DNA of 64,000 nucleotides from Salinispora fenicalii (GCF_000514815.1 NZ_KI911471.1:559062-623061), one strand, 5' to 3'; counted from the stretch's first letter, positions 44,573 to 54,592 are shown. Notes: generated by a model from the letters alone, not told the origin. Made by a program: numbers and translations.

Positions 44573-44873
44573 AATAGCTCCTCGAGCAAGGGGGAAACGG
44601 TCGTCGCGGGAGCGACCGCTTCGCGGCGAGGAGCGCTACACCGTGGGGTGCGAGCCCGACGGTGGGGCCGGCTAACGCGCGGCGTGCTCTCGCGGCGAAG
44701 CGGTGACCGTGACCTTGCCCTGGCGCATGCCAACTCCTAACTGTCGATCGTGGCCAGGATAGCCGCGGTCGGGGCGGATGCGAGAACCGCTCGGCTGGTC
44801 CGGCGATGCCGGGTGAACTCGGTTCCGCCGGTCCGGCCGGTGGTCCCGGCCGTGGGTGTGGCAGCGTGTACGG

Positions 44874-46115
44874 GTGCCCACCGTTGACGTTGACCTCGCC
44901 CTGGTCGGAGGTGGCGGTGCGGGCTCCCTCGTGCTCGCCGCCCTGGACCGGCGGGGTGTGCGGGGTCTGCGGGTGGCGGTGATCGATCCGGTGCACCGTC
45001 GGGGGCCGGACCGGACCTGGGCGTTCTGGGGCCGACCCGACGATGGGCTCGACCCGCTGTTGACGGCGAGTTGGTCGCAGGTGGAGGTGACGACCCCCGG
45101 GCGGCACCGCGTACTCGACCTCGCCCCGCTGCGGTACGCGATGCTGCGTTCGGCTCCCGTCTACGACCGGGCCACCACCGCCGAGCGGCGACTCGGTGCG
45201 GTCCGCGTCGTCGCCCCGGCCGAGGCGCTCGAGGACGACGGCGACCGGGTCACGGTCCGCGCCGGCGAATCGACGCTGCGGGCGTCCTGGGTGCTCGACT
45301 CCCGGCCGCGCCCGCCCCGGCGGGCCGGGCGCACCAACTGGCTGCAGCACTTCCGTGGCTGGTGGCTCGAGGCCGACCGGCCGCTCTTCGACCCGGGTCG
45401 GGCGGTGTTGATGGACTTCCGCACGCCGCAGCCGGAGCGGGGGGTCTCGTTCGGGTATGTGCTGCCGGTCACCGACCGGTACGCGTTGGTCGAGTACACG
45501 GAGTTCACCCCCGGCCTGCTCACCGATTCCGGCTATGACGCGGCGTTGGCCGGGTACCGGGACCGGCTCGGGCTGGACCCGGCCCGGCTGCGAGTGCGGG
45601 AGGTGGAGAACGGGGTGATCCCGATGACCGATGGCCCGTTCGACCCGCGGCCCTCGCCCCGGGTGGTCCGCCTCGGGACGGGCGGTGGCGCCACCCGGCC
45701 CTCCACCGGCTTCACGTTCGCCGCCATGCACCGGCAGGCGGGGCAGATCGCCGCGGCGCTTGCCGAAGGGCAGGCTCCGGTGCCGGCACCCGCGTACCCC
45801 CGACGGCACCGGTGGCTGGACGCGGTCGCGCTGCGGGCGCTGGACCGCGGCCCGCTGGCGGGCCCCGACTTCTTCGACCGGCTCTTTGACCGCAACCCGG
45901 CCGAGCGGGTGCTGCGTTTCCTCGACGGGACCACCAGCCCGGCCGAGGAGGTCGCGCTGATGGGCACCACCCCGCTGGCGCCGATGCTCGCCGCCACCGC
46001 CGGTGACGCCGCCGCCCGGCTGCGGGACCGGCTCCTGCCGTGGCGGCGTCCCGCCGGCGGGCTGATCCCGCCACCGGTCACCGGCGCGACGCGACGCCCT
46101 CAGCCGGACGAGTGA
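44874..46115 (+). CDS. Lycopene beta-cyclase (CrtL/CrtY-type)
   Basis: A 413-residue flavoprotein. Dinucleotide motif VDLALVGGGGAGSLVLAAL at the N-terminus, then DPVHRRGPDRTWAFWG, the substrate-side GWWLEADRPLFDPGRAVLMDFR, SFGYVLPVTDRYALVEYTEF and GGGATRPSTGFTFAAMHRQ. The family cyclises lycopene ends to beta-ionone rings in carotenoid synthesis. No crt neighbours are in the window, so it is an isolated carotenoid gene. The start is GTG 44874, with GTG/TTG codons upstream also open. Confidence 0.87.
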   Translation: MPTVDVDLALVGGGGAGSLVLAALDRRGVRGLRVAVIDPVHRRGPDRTWAFWGRPDDGLDPLLTASWSQVEVTTPGRHRVLDLAPLRYAMLRSAPVYDRATTAERRLGAVRVVAPAEALEDDGDRVTVRAGESTLRASWVLDSRPRPPRRAGRTNWLQHFRGWWLEADRPLFDPGRAVLMDFRTPQPERGVSFGYVLPVTDRYALVEYTEFTPGLLTDSGYDAALAGYRDRLGLDPARLRVREVENGVIPMTDGPFDPRPSPRVVRLGTGGGATRPSTGFTFAAMHRQAGQIAAALAEGQAPVPAPAYPRRHRWLDAVALRALDRGPLAGPDFFDRLFDRNPAERVLRFLDGTTSPAEEVALMGTTPLAPMLAATAGDAAARLRDRLLPWRRPAGGLIPPPVTGATRRPQPDE

Positions 46116-46149
46116 CCTACCCCGCTGGACGAGTGCCGCGGTGACCGGT

Positions 46150-46377
46150 TCACTCCCGGTTCGGGTCGACGGCCCCGGAAACGTCAGCCACGTCGTAGCC
46201 GGCCCGACTGATCTCCCGCGCCGATCGTCGGTCTTCGGCGGGCAGGTCGGCGAAATCGTCGCCGACGTCCTCGGTCTGCGGCAGCGACTCGCCCGGCGGC
46301 CGAAGCGACGCCTCCATCGCCGTGGCGCCGTCCGGTTCGTCCGTGTCGGCCAGGTCGAAGCGGTGTTGCTCGGTCAT
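46150..46377 (-). CDS. DUF5709 family small protein
   Basis: 75 residues, strongly acidic, no membrane segment. GGGAG precedes the ATG at 46377 by six bases. SLRPPGESLPQTEDVGDDFADLP fits the actinobacterial DUF5709 family, whose function is unknown. Confidence 0.7.
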   Translation of the reverse strand: MTEQHRFDLADTDEPDGATAMEASLRPPGESLPQTEDVGDDFADLPAEDRRSAREISRAGYDVADVSGAVDPNRE

Positions 46378-46460
46378 GGCGCACTCCCGCCCGTCGGCTC
46401 GCGGTGACCGCCCCGGCCACCGCACCTGCCGCGGCGACCGAAGGTCGGCTTACCCCCCGA

Positions 46461-47330
46461 TCACCTACCCGGACGCCGTCCGGAGAAACGCAGGGAGCGG
46501 CCGCGGGCGCGCGGCGGGGCTGCCCAGTGCGCGGGTCGGCTGCGCCGCGGTGGAAGACCGGTGGCTTGGTCGCCGCGGGCCGCATCCAGCTGTGACTGGT
46601 GCACGAAGAGAGCGCCCGACAGGTCCGCGCCACGTAGGTCGGCCCCGCGTAGGTCCGCGCCGGTGAGGTCCGCGCCGGTCAGGTCGACTCCGCGCAGGTC
46701 GGCGCCGACCAACTGGGCGCCGCGCAGGCTCGCTCGACGCAGGTCGATGCGGCGCAGGTCGGCGCCGAGTAGGGCGGCGCCGCGTCGGTCAACACCGGGC
46801 CGGCCACCCCGGGCCCGGGCATGGTCAGCGGCTTGGGCCAGCAGCGGAACGACCCTGCTCCGATGTGCGTCAATGGCCAGCGACCGCAGCGACTCCGGGT
46901 CGCCGCCGGCGAGCCGGTCGGTGGCGGCGAGCACCTCGGCCAGCGCGGCCCGCAGTGGTGCGGGCAACTCCATCGTCAGCGCCTCGGTCAGATGCCAGAG
47001 CAGTTCGTGGAGCGGCCGTACCACGGTGAAGGTGTCGAACATCGCCTGGGCGGTGGGCTGGTCGTCCCGCCAGTCTCGCCCCCCGAAAGTCACCTGGCTC
47101 ACCCGCTGACCGGCACCGAAGCAGTCGAAGACGGTGCAGCCGGGGAAGCCGCGGCTCCGCAGCTCGGTGTGGATTCCGCAGCGGAAGTCCGGGCGTAGGT
47201 TCGGACAGGGACGCCCGGCCGGCTTGTCGATCGCGAAGTCGGACGAGGCGGCGAAGGCGGGCGCCACGCAGCAGAGCCCTACGCATCGGGAGCAGTCGGC
47301 ACGCAGCTCCTCCGGACCGACCGCTGTCAT
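46461..47330 (-). CDS. YkgJ-like Cys-cluster protein fused to pentapeptide repeats
   Basis: 289 residues. The N-terminal ~75 residues carry a Cys cluster like the YkgJ metal-chelating domain (CSRCVGLCC, then PCPNLRPDFRCGIH, then GCTVFDC). A helical segment follows, and from ~188 there are about 12 pentapeptide repeats (A[D/A]LR motif) that form a right-handed quadrilateral beta helix. Pentapeptide proteins can mimic DNA and protect gyrase; the fusion with a metal domain is not one I can name. Single gene with no clear operon partner. Confidence 0.75.
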   Translation of the reverse strand: MTAVGPEELRADCSRCVGLCCVAPAFAASSDFAIDKPAGRPCPNLRPDFRCGIHTELRSRGFPGCTVFDCFGAGQRVSQVTFGGRDWRDDQPTAQAMFDTFTVVRPLHELLWHLTEALTMELPAPLRAALAEVLAATDRLAGGDPESLRSLAIDAHRSRVVPLLAQAADHARARGGRPGVDRRGAALLGADLRRIDLRRASLRGAQLVGADLRGVDLTGADLTGADLRGADLRGADLSGALFVHQSQLDAARGDQATGLPPRRSRPAHWAAPPRARGRSLRFSGRRPGR

Positions 47331-47565
47331 GTGACCGATTCTCCTGCCGTGGCGCTCGATGCGAACTCCCTATTCTTCCACGGCATCGGACGTGCACCAG
47401 TTTGCGACGGCAGCGAGGTGGAGTTAAACCATAATCATCGATTGAGTGGGGGCAGGGGATTGTGCTGCCGGACCTCCTCTGCCATCCTCCTGGATGGACG
47501 CTGCCAGTGACGGTTGCCAATCCCGGAGGCCGCGCTGCGGCGACGCCTTCTTCGGGAGGAACCTT

Positions 47566-50361
47566 GTGAAGCGCAGACGTCGCCAGCTACTCGCAGGACT
47601 AGCGGTCATCGCCCTCGCCGCGACGACGGGGGTCGCCGGAATCCACCTCGCCGGCACCGAAGTGCCGGCCGCCGCCGCGGCGACCGGGGACGGCGAGCTA
47701 CCGAACGCCCTCGGGGCCCACCTGGAGCAGATGCGTCGGTCGATACCGGGCAACGACGGCATGTCGCTGGACGGTCCGGGCGGCGCCGCGCAGCAGGAGT
47801 TCCTCAAGCGGGCGTACCCGGCCAACGAGGTAAGCCTCGCCGAGGTCGACCGCTCGAAGGCGGCGTTCGCGGCGGCCGAGCGGCGGGGCGGGGGCGGCCA
47901 ACGGTGGACCAACGCCGGGCCGAGCGAGGCGGTGTACCCGTTCACCGAGTACCGCAACGCCTTCAACTACGTTCCCAACGAGTACGTCGCCGGTGGCCGG
48001 GTGACCTCCCTCGACATCAGCCCCGACTGCAACCGGTGGCTCTGCCGGGCGTACGCCACGCCCGCCGGTGGTGGCGTCTGGGGCACCCTCAACATCCTCG
48101 CCGCCGAGCCGAAGTGGTTCTACCTGGGCGGTCCGCTCGGTATCAACGCGGCCGGCTCAGTCAAGATCGACCGCAACGACCGGACCGGGCTCACCATCTA
48201 CGTCGGTACCGGTGAGGCGAACATCTGTGGCTCCGGATGCGTCGCCGGTGTCGGTCTCTACCGGTCCACCAACGGCGGCCTGACCTGGCAGGGCCCGCTC
48301 GGCAAGGAAGTGCTCGCCGGCAAGGGCATCGCCGAGATCACCATCGAGCCGGACGACCCGAAGACCATCTACGTCGCCACCACCACCGCGCTGCGCGGCA
48401 TGTCCAGCGCCTGCTGCGACGGCGTGACGCGACCGGTGCCCGACGCGGAGAAGTGGGGTCTCTACAAGACCACCGACGGTGGCAAGAACTGGAACTTCAT
48501 CCACAACGGTTCGGCCGCCGCCACCGACTGCACCGGCGACGCCGACGAGTTCGGCAACAACGCGCTCTGCTCGCCGCGCGGTGTCCGCTACGTCAAGCTC
48601 GACCCGAACAACTCCGACATCGTGTACGCGTCGTCGTACGCCCGTGGTGTCTGGCGCTCCCCGGACGCCGGAGCCAGCTGGACGCAGATCAAGCCGTCGC
48701 TCAACCCGGACCTGTTCCAGACCCGGGCCGCCATCGACGTCACCGCGCTGCCGGACGGCAAGACCCGGATGTACGTCTACGAGGGGAACTTCGGCAACCC
48801 GTACTCGCGGTTGCTGCGCAGCGACGACGTGGCCGGCGGAACCCCCACGTTCACCGATCTGACCAGCTCGAACCCGGCAGATCCGGGGTACGCCACGTAC
48901 AACCAGTGCACCGGCCAGTGCTGGTACGACATGTTCGTGCACACCCCGCCGGGACATCCGGACATCGTCTACACCGGTGGCTCCTACGTCTACGGTGAGA
49001 CGGTCGCGCACAAGCGGGCCGTCGTCCTCTCCACCGACGCCGGGGTCAGCGGCACCGACATGACCTTCGACGGCACCGACGAGCTGCACCCGAACGGTCT
49101 GCATCCGGACCAGCACGCGATCGTGACCCACCCGCGGGACCCGTATCAGTTCTTCGAGGCCAACGACGGCGGGATCATGCGTTCCAGCGGCGAGTTCGTC
49201 GACCGATCCGCCTGGTGTGACAGCCCGGACCGTAACCTGACCACGGCGGCCCAGCAGGATCGCTGCAAGCAGATGCTCTCCCGGATTCCGAGCAAGCTGG
49301 AGGGCATCAACAAGGGCATGAACACGTTGCAGTTCATCAGCCTGTCGGTCAGCCCGCACGACGTGAACCTGCTTCAGGGCGGCACCCAGGACAACGGGAC
49401 CTGGGAGAACAACGGCGAGCGGCGGCGCTGGACGAACACGATGATCGGTGACGGCGGTGCCTCCGGCTTCGACGTCGACAAGCCCGAGTTCCGCTTCCAC
49501 ACCTTCTTCAACGCGTCACCGGAGGTGAACTTCGCCGGCGGCGACATCGCCGAGTGGATCTGGACCGCGGATCCGATCTACGGCCAGCCGGGCACCCTCT
49601 TCTACGCGCCGGTGATCAGCGACCCGGTGGTCTCCGGCACGATGTTCGCCGGTACCGGCCGCTCGGTGTACCGGACGAAGACCTTCGGCCTGGGCGACCG
49701 GAGCATCGAGGAGGCCAACCGGATCTGCAACACCTGGACCGGCACCTTCGAGGAGCAGTGCGGGGACTGGGAGGCGCTGGGGGCCACGCCGCTCACCGAC
49801 GAGGCGTGGGGGGACCGGGCCGGCGGCGCGGTCTCGGTGGTCCAGCGGGTCGACACCGACTCCGCCACCGCCTACGCGGCCACCAGCACGGGTCGGGTCT
49901 TCGTCAGCCACAACGTTGACGCCGAGTCGGCCGCCGAGGTGACCTGGACCCGGATCGACAACCCGGGCACCCCGAACCGATTCGTCACCAGTGTCCACAT
50001 CGATCCCAGCGACCCGAACCGGGCCTGGGTCTCCTACAGCGGCTTCAACTCGAACACGCCGGAGACGCTTGGGCACGCCTTCGAGGTGACGACCGCCGGC
50101 ACGACGGCGACCTGGACCGACCGCTCGTACGACTTCGGTGATCAGCCGATCACCGACCTGGTCCGGGACGATGTCACCGGTGACCTGTACGCCTCGACCG
50201 ACTTCGGCGTGTTGCGGCTGGCCGAGGGGCGGACCAGCTGGACCAAGGCCGGCGGTGGCATGCCGAATGTGGAAGTCGCCGGGCTCACCATCGTGCCGGG
50301 CGAGCGGGTCCTCTACGCGGCCTCGCACGGCCTCGGCGCGTGGCAGCTCAACCTGAAGTAG
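47566..50361 (+). CDS. Large secreted BNR/sialidase-like repeat protein
   Basis: 931 residues. GTG at 47566 follows GGGAGGAA. A signal peptide (RRRRQLLAGLAVIALAATTGVAGIHLA) precedes repeated Asp-box motifs (STNGGLTWQG, TTDGGKNWNF, SPDAGASWTQ, TDAGVSG) in beta-propeller repeats like sialidases, Vps10 and family 74 xyloglucanases. The catalytic Asp pair cannot be assigned with confidence. Probably a carbohydrate- or protein-binding exported protein. It ends in a strong hairpin before the sugar transport genes. Confidence 0.82.
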   Translation: MKRRRRQLLAGLAVIALAATTGVAGIHLAGTEVPAAAAATGDGELPNALGAHLEQMRRSIPGNDGMSLDGPGGAAQQEFLKRAYPANEVSLAEVDRSKAAFAAAERRGGGGQRWTNAGPSEAVYPFTEYRNAFNYVPNEYVAGGRVTSLDISPDCNRWLCRAYATPAGGGVWGTLNILAAEPKWFYLGGPLGINAAGSVKIDRNDRTGLTIYVGTGEANICGSGCVAGVGLYRSTNGGLTWQGPLGKEVLAGKGIAEITIEPDDPKTIYVATTTALRGMSSACCDGVTRPVPDAEKWGLYKTTDGGKNWNFIHNGSAAATDCTGDADEFGNNALCSPRGVRYVKLDPNNSDIVYASSYARGVWRSPDAGASWTQIKPSLNPDLFQTRAAIDVTALPDGKTRMYVYEGNFGNPYSRLLRSDDVAGGTPTFTDLTSSNPADPGYATYNQCTGQCWYDMFVHTPPGHPDIVYTGGSYVYGETVAHKRAVVLSTDAGVSGTDMTFDGTDELHPNGLHPDQHAIVTHPRDPYQFFEANDGGIMRSSGEFVDRSAWCDSPDRNLTTAAQQDRCKQMLSRIPSKLEGINKGMNTLQFISLSVSPHDVNLLQGGTQDNGTWENNGERRRWTNTMIGDGGASGFDVDKPEFRFHTFFNASPEVNFAGGDIAEWIWTADPIYGQPGTLFYAPVISDPVVSGTMFAGTGRSVYRTKTFGLGDRSIEEANRICNTWTGTFEEQCGDWEALGATPLTDEAWGDRAGGAVSVVQRVDTDSATAYAATSTGRVFVSHNVDAESAAEVTWTRIDNPGTPNRFVTSVHIDPSDPNRAWVSYSGFNSNTPETLGHAFEVTTAGTTATWTDRSYDFGDQPITDLVRDDVTGDLYASTDFGVLRLAEGRTSWTKAGGGMPNVEVAGLTIVPGERVLYAASHGLGAWQLNLK

Positions 50362-50385
50362 GTCGATTATTCACACCACCAACCG

Positions 50386-50415
50386 GGTGGGGGGCCGCGG
50401 CAGCGGCCCCCCACC
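50386..50415 (+). terminator. Intrinsic-type hairpin overlapping the start of the ABC permease
   Basis: GGTGGGGGGCCGC (50386-50398) is perfectly complementary to GCGGCCCCCCACC (50403-50415) with a four-base loop, 25 bases after the upstream stop. It works as the terminator of the BNR gene, but the only GTG start of the permease (50387) lies inside its left arm. Confidence 0.78.
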
Positions 50416-51247
50416 GCTGTCCGGGAGGATCGGCCGGGTCTGGCGTGCCCTGGGCGCGCTCTTCGTCCTGCTCGTCTTCGTCCCGCCGCTGCTGCTGCTG
50501 GTCTCGGGTTCGCTCACCGAGCCCGGGCTGCCGCCGTCCCCCACCCCACAGCTGATCCCCGATCCGGTCTCCACCGCCGGCTACCGACAGGCCCTGGAAA
50601 TCGGCGGGGTGCTGCGCGCCGCGCTCAACTCGCTGCTGGTCGCGGTCGTCGCCGTGCCGCTGAGTGTGCTGGTCGCCGCGCTGGCCGGCTTCGCGTTGGC
50701 CCGGCTCACACCCCGGCGCGCCGGCCTCATCGTCGTGGCCTCCCTGGTAGCCCTGATGGTGCCGGCCACCGCACTGCTGGTACCCCGGTTCACGATCTTC
50801 CGCGCACTCGGGCTGACCGATACGCTGGTGCCCTTGATCGCTCCGGCGCTGTTGGGTACCTCCCCGCTCTACGTCCTGGTCTACTACCTGGCCTTCCGGG
50901 CGCTGCCGCGGGACCTCTACGACGCCTGTCTGGTGGAGGACATGACTCCGATGGGCATCTGGTGGCGGGTCGCGCTCCCGTTGGTGCGTCCGGTCACCGC
51001 CGCGATCACCGCTCTTACCTTCGTGCTGACCTGGTCGAACTTCCTCGATCCACTGATCTATGTGTACGACCGTGACCTGTTCACCCTGCCCTTGGCGCTG
51101 CGTTCGCTGTCGGTGCTGGACCCGACGAACTTCCCGGTGTTCCTGGCCGGGGCGGTTCTGGCGACCGGCCCGGCCGTGCTGGTCTTCGGGTTCGTCCAGC
51201 GCCGATTTTTCCACCACGATGACCAGACAGGACGGAACCGGCCATGA
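50387..51247 (+). CDS. Carbohydrate ABC transporter permease (MalG-type)
   Basis: 286 residues, six membrane segments, EAA-loop motif DACLVEDMTPMGIWWRVALPLVRPV for contact with the ATPase. N-terminus uncertain: GTG 50387 lies in the terminator hairpin. Its stop overlaps the binding-protein gene (ATGA). Together with 51244-54559 it forms a complete sugar importer, in the unusual order permease, binding protein, ATPase, permease. Confidence 0.85.
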   Translation: MGGRGSGPPPLSGRIGRVWRALGALFVLLVFVPPLLLLVSGSLTEPGLPPSPTPQLIPDPVSTAGYRQALEIGGVLRAALNSLLVAVVAVPLSVLVAALAGFALARLTPRRAGLIVVASLVALMVPATALLVPRFTIFRALGLTDTLVPLIAPALLGTSPLYVLVYYLAFRALPRDLYDACLVEDMTPMGIWWRVALPLVRPVTAAITALTFVLTWSNFLDPLIYVYDRDLFTLPLALRSLSVLDPTNFPVFLAGAVLATGPAVLVFGFVQRRFFHHDDQTGRNRP

Positions 51248-52569
51248 GAAGACCCAAGGCGTTGCTGGCGACGCTGCTCGCGACCGTGCTCCTCGCCGCC
51301 GGCTGCGCAGGAGGACCCGGGGCCGCCGCCGACGGGCCGGTGCGGCTGCTGGTCTTCGGCGCCCCCGAGGAGTTGGCCGCGTACCGCACGCTGATCGAGG
51401 CGTACGGTCAGGCACGGCCCGGTAACGAGGTGCAGCTCATCGAGGCGAGCGACCGCAAGGACCTGCTGGCCCGGCTCGCCACCTCGGTCGCCGGGGGAGC
51501 CCCACCGGACCTGTTCCTGATGAACTACCGCTTCTATGGCCAGTTCGCCGCGAAGAACGTGGTGGAGCCCTTGGACGAGCGGATCGCCGCCTCCGAGAAG
51601 GTGAACCCCGCTGACTACTACCCGGTGGCGATGGAGGCCTTCACCTGGGGCGGCAAGCAGCTCTGCCTGCCGCAGAACATCTCCAGTCTCGCCGTCTACT
51701 ACAACCGCACCCTCTTCGCCAAATACCAGGTTCCCGAGCCGAAGGCGGGCTGGACCTGGAACGACATGGTCGGCACCGCCATCGCGATGACCCGGGACGA
51801 CCGTGGTGTGGTGGTCAAGGGCACCGAGAGCGAGGGGGCTGCTGCCCGTCCGGCCGTGCACGGGCTCGGCGTCGAGCCGTCGATCATCCGGGTCGCCCCG
51901 TTCACCTGGTCCGCCGGCGGTGAGATCGTCGATGACCCGGACCGACCGACCCGACTCACCCTGGACACCCCGATCGGCCGGGAGGCGCTGAAGAACCTGG
52001 TCGACCTCCGCCAGGCATACGGGGTGGTGCCCACCGACGAGGAGGTCGAGGCGGAAAATGACGAGTCCCGCTTCGCCAACGGCCGACTCGCCATGCTGAT
52101 GTCCTCGCGGCGCTCCACCACCACCTTCCGCTCGATCACCGGCTTCGAGTGGGACGTCGCCCCGCTGCCGGTCTACCAGGACCAGGTCGGGGTGCTGCAC
52201 TCGGACGCGTACTGCATGACCCGGGGTGCCAAGCGCAAGGACGCGGCGTGGCGGTTCCTGGAGTTCGCCATCTCCGCCGAGGGGCAGCAGATCATCGCCG
52301 CCACCGGGCGGACGGTGCCGTCGCACATCGGTGTCTCGCAGTCCCCGGTGTTCCTCGACTCGTCCCAGCCACCACGTAACGCGACGGTCTTCCTCGACAC
52401 GATTCCCACCCTCCGGACGTTGCCGACCATCTCCACCTGGCCGGAGGTCGAGGATGTGACCGCCGGGATCCTGGAGAACGCGCTGTACCGGGGTGACCGG
52501 TTGGACGAGGTCATCCGCGCCCTGGATGAGCAGACCCGCCCGCTGTTCGCCCGTGGGGAGCACGGGTGA
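51244..52569 (+). CDS. Sugar-binding lipoprotein of ABC importer
   Basis: 441 residues. Lipobox LLAAGC with the lipidated Cys at 21; family 1 extracellular solute-binding protein fold with DLFLMNYRFYGQFAAKNVVEPLDERI, GWTWNDMVGTAIAMT and a C-terminal helical lobe. It delivers an oligosaccharide to the two permeases. The substrate cannot be told. Overlaps both neighbours (ATGA and GTGA). Confidence 0.88.
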   Translation: MRRPKALLATLLATVLLAAGCAGGPGAAADGPVRLLVFGAPEELAAYRTLIEAYGQARPGNEVQLIEASDRKDLLARLATSVAGGAPPDLFLMNYRFYGQFAAKNVVEPLDERIAASEKVNPADYYPVAMEAFTWGGKQLCLPQNISSLAVYYNRTLFAKYQVPEPKAGWTWNDMVGTAIAMTRDDRGVVVKGTESEGAAARPAVHGLGVEPSIIRVAPFTWSAGGEIVDDPDRPTRLTLDTPIGREALKNLVDLRQAYGVVPTDEEVEAENDESRFANGRLAMLMSSRRSTTTFRSITGFEWDVAPLPVYQDQVGVLHSDAYCMTRGAKRKDAAWRFLEFAISAEGQQIIAATGRTVPSHIGVSQSPVFLDSSQPPRNATVFLDTIPTLRTLPTISTWPEVEDVTAGILENALYRGDRLDEVIRALDEQTRPLFARGEHG

Positions 52570-53621
52570 GCGATGCCGGTCTGACCCACGATGCCGGACT
52601 GACTCTGGACGGAGTGAGTGCCGCCTACCGGGGCGTTACCGTTCTGCAGCAGATGCGGTTGACCGCGGCCCGGGGAGAACTCCTGGTGGTGCTCGGCCCC
52701 TCCGGCGCCGGGAAGTCGACGCTGTTGCGGGTGGTGGCCGGACTGGAGCCGGTCACCACCGGGCGAGTCTGGATCGCCGGCCGGGACGTCACCGCCGACC
52801 GTCCGGGCCGGCGCAACGTGTCGATGGTCTTCCAGTCGTACGCGCTCTTCCCCCACCTGACCGTCGCCGAGAACATCGCGTTCGGCCTGGTGGTGCGGGA
52901 TGTTCCGAAGGCGGCGGCCCGGGAACGGGCCCGGGCCGCCGCCGAGCAGGTCGGCGCGGCGCACCTGCTCGGCCGGCGACCCGGGCAGCTCTCCGGCGGT
53001 GAGCGACAGCGGGTCGCGTTGGCCCGGGCGTTGGTGCGGGAGCCAGACGTCTTCCTCCTCGACGAACCGCTGTCCAACCTCGACCTTTCGCTGCGGGTGC
53101 AGATGCGGGCCGAACTGCGGGCGCTGCACGACCGGCTCGGCGCCACGATGGTGCACGTCACGCACGATCAAACCGAGGCGCTGGTGCTGGCCGATCGGAT
53201 CGCGGTGCTGCGCGATGGCCAGGTGGAGCAGGTCGGGACGCCGGACGAGATCTGGCACACCCCGGCGAGCCGGTTCGTGGCGGGCTTTGTCGGCTCCCCA
53301 GCGATGAACGTGCTTCCCAGCTCCGGCCCGATCCAGCCGTCCGGTGCCCCGCCGGCGGGGATGGCCGGCGACCGGGAGATCGGCTTCCGCCCGGAGGCGG
53401 TGGTGTTGGGGGCGGCCGACGGCGTGGCGGCGACCGTTGACCGGGTGGAGGTGGTTGGCACGGACGCCTACGCCTACCTCACCCTCCGCGCCGGGAGCCC
53501 GGTGGTGGCCCGGGTGCCGGCCGCCCACCGGCCCGCGCGCGGGGATGCGGTCCGAGTCGGGGTTCGCTGGGCCGACACGCACCTCTTCGACGCCGCCACC
53601 GGGCTCCGGTGTGCCTCTTGA
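52566..53621 (+). CDS. ATP-binding protein of sugar ABC importer (MsiK/MalK-type)
   Basis: 351 residues. Walker A GPSGAGKSTL, signature LSGGERQRVALARAL, Walker B VFLLDEPLSNLDLSL, switch VTHDQTEAL and a C-terminal regulatory beta-barrel as in MalK. Actinomycetes often use one shared MsiK; here the importer carries its own ATPase. GTG start overlaps the binding-protein stop. Confidence 0.9.
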   Translation: MSDAGLTHDAGLTLDGVSAAYRGVTVLQQMRLTAARGELLVVLGPSGAGKSTLLRVVAGLEPVTTGRVWIAGRDVTADRPGRRNVSMVFQSYALFPHLTVAENIAFGLVVRDVPKAAARERARAAAEQVGAAHLLGRRPGQLSGGERQRVALARALVREPDVFLLDEPLSNLDLSLRVQMRAELRALHDRLGATMVHVTHDQTEALVLADRIAVLRDGQVEQVGTPDEIWHTPASRFVAGFVGSPAMNVLPSSGPIQPSGAPPAGMAGDREIGFRPEAVVLGAADGVAATVDRVEVVGTDAYAYLTLRAGSPVVARVPAAHRPARGDAVRVGVRWADTHLFDAATGLRCAS

Positions 53622-54559
53622 GAGTGAGCAGGGAGCGGTCGCGCGCCGGGGTAGGCCCGGCGGCGCGTGGGCACCGGCAGGTGGCGGTGATGCTGGCGCC
53701 GTATCTGGTCGGTCTGGTCGGTTTGGTGTTGTTCCCCGCCGCGGTCACACTCGCCCTGGCCTTCACCGAGTACGACCTGGTCAATCCGCCGAGCTGGGCC
53801 GGGTTGGCGAACGTCTCCGAGCTGGTGACGGACCCGGTGTTCCGAGTCGCGCTGACCAACTCGCTGGTGTTCGCGCTGGTGGCCGTGCCGCTTCGGGTGC
53901 TACTCGCACTGGGCTTGGCGCTGCTGCTGCATCGCCGGTCGTTCGGGGTTCGTCCGGCGCGGGTCGCGGCGCTGCTGCCGACCGCGGTACCCGAGATCGC
54001 CTATGGCCTGCTCTGGCTCTGGCTTTTCAACCCCTTGTACGGCCCGATCAACCAGCTGTTGCGCGTCGGCGGTGAGAACGGGTTGACCGTGCTCGGTCGT
54101 ACCCCGCCGCAGTGGCTTACTGACCCCACCGACGCCCGCGCCGCGATCATCCTGATGAGCGTCTTCACCATGGGCGAGACCTTCGTGGTGCTGCTCGCCG
54201 CCCGGTGGGCCCTGCCAACGGACGTCTATGAGGTGGCGGCCCTGGAGGACGCGACAGGTTGGGACGTCTTCCGCCGGGTCACCCTGCCGTTGATGGCGCC
54301 GGTGTTGGCCCTGCTGGTGGTGCGGGATCTGATCGCCAGCCTGCACTTCTCCTTCGTGCCGGCGTTCGTGGTGACCGACGGCGGCCCACCGCCGTATGCC
54401 ACCACCTACCTGTCGTTGTTCATCTACCGCACGGGCTTCGAGTATCTGCGCTACGGCTATGCCGCCGCCGCGACGTTGGTGATGATGCTGCTGACGGTGG
54501 CGGCGGTGGTGCTGCAGTGGCGGCTGTTCCGCCGCTACCGGGCCTTCTACCGGCTGTGA
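53618..54559 (+). CDS. Carbohydrate ABC transporter permease (MalF-type)
   Basis: About 313 residues, six membrane segments, EAA motif EVAALEDATGWDVFRRVTLPLMAPVL. TTG at 53618 overlaps the ATPase stop; GTG at 53609 or 53624 are alternatives. Completes the importer with the permease at 50387. Confidence 0.85.
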   Translation: MRVSRERSRAGVGPAARGHRQVAVMLAPYLVGLVGLVLFPAAVTLALAFTEYDLVNPPSWAGLANVSELVTDPVFRVALTNSLVFALVAVPLRVLLALGLALLLHRRSFGVRPARVAALLPTAVPEIAYGLLWLWLFNPLYGPINQLLRVGGENGLTVLGRTPPQWLTDPTDARAAIILMSVFTMGETFVVLLAARWALPTDVYEVAALEDATGWDVFRRVTLPLMAPVLALLVVRDLIASLHFSFVPAFVVTDGGPPPYATTYLSLFIYRTGFEYLRYGYAAAATLVMMLLTVAAVVLQWRLFRRYRAFYRL

Positions 54560-54592
54560 TCATTCAGAGCCGGTCGGTTCCGTGGCTTCCGT

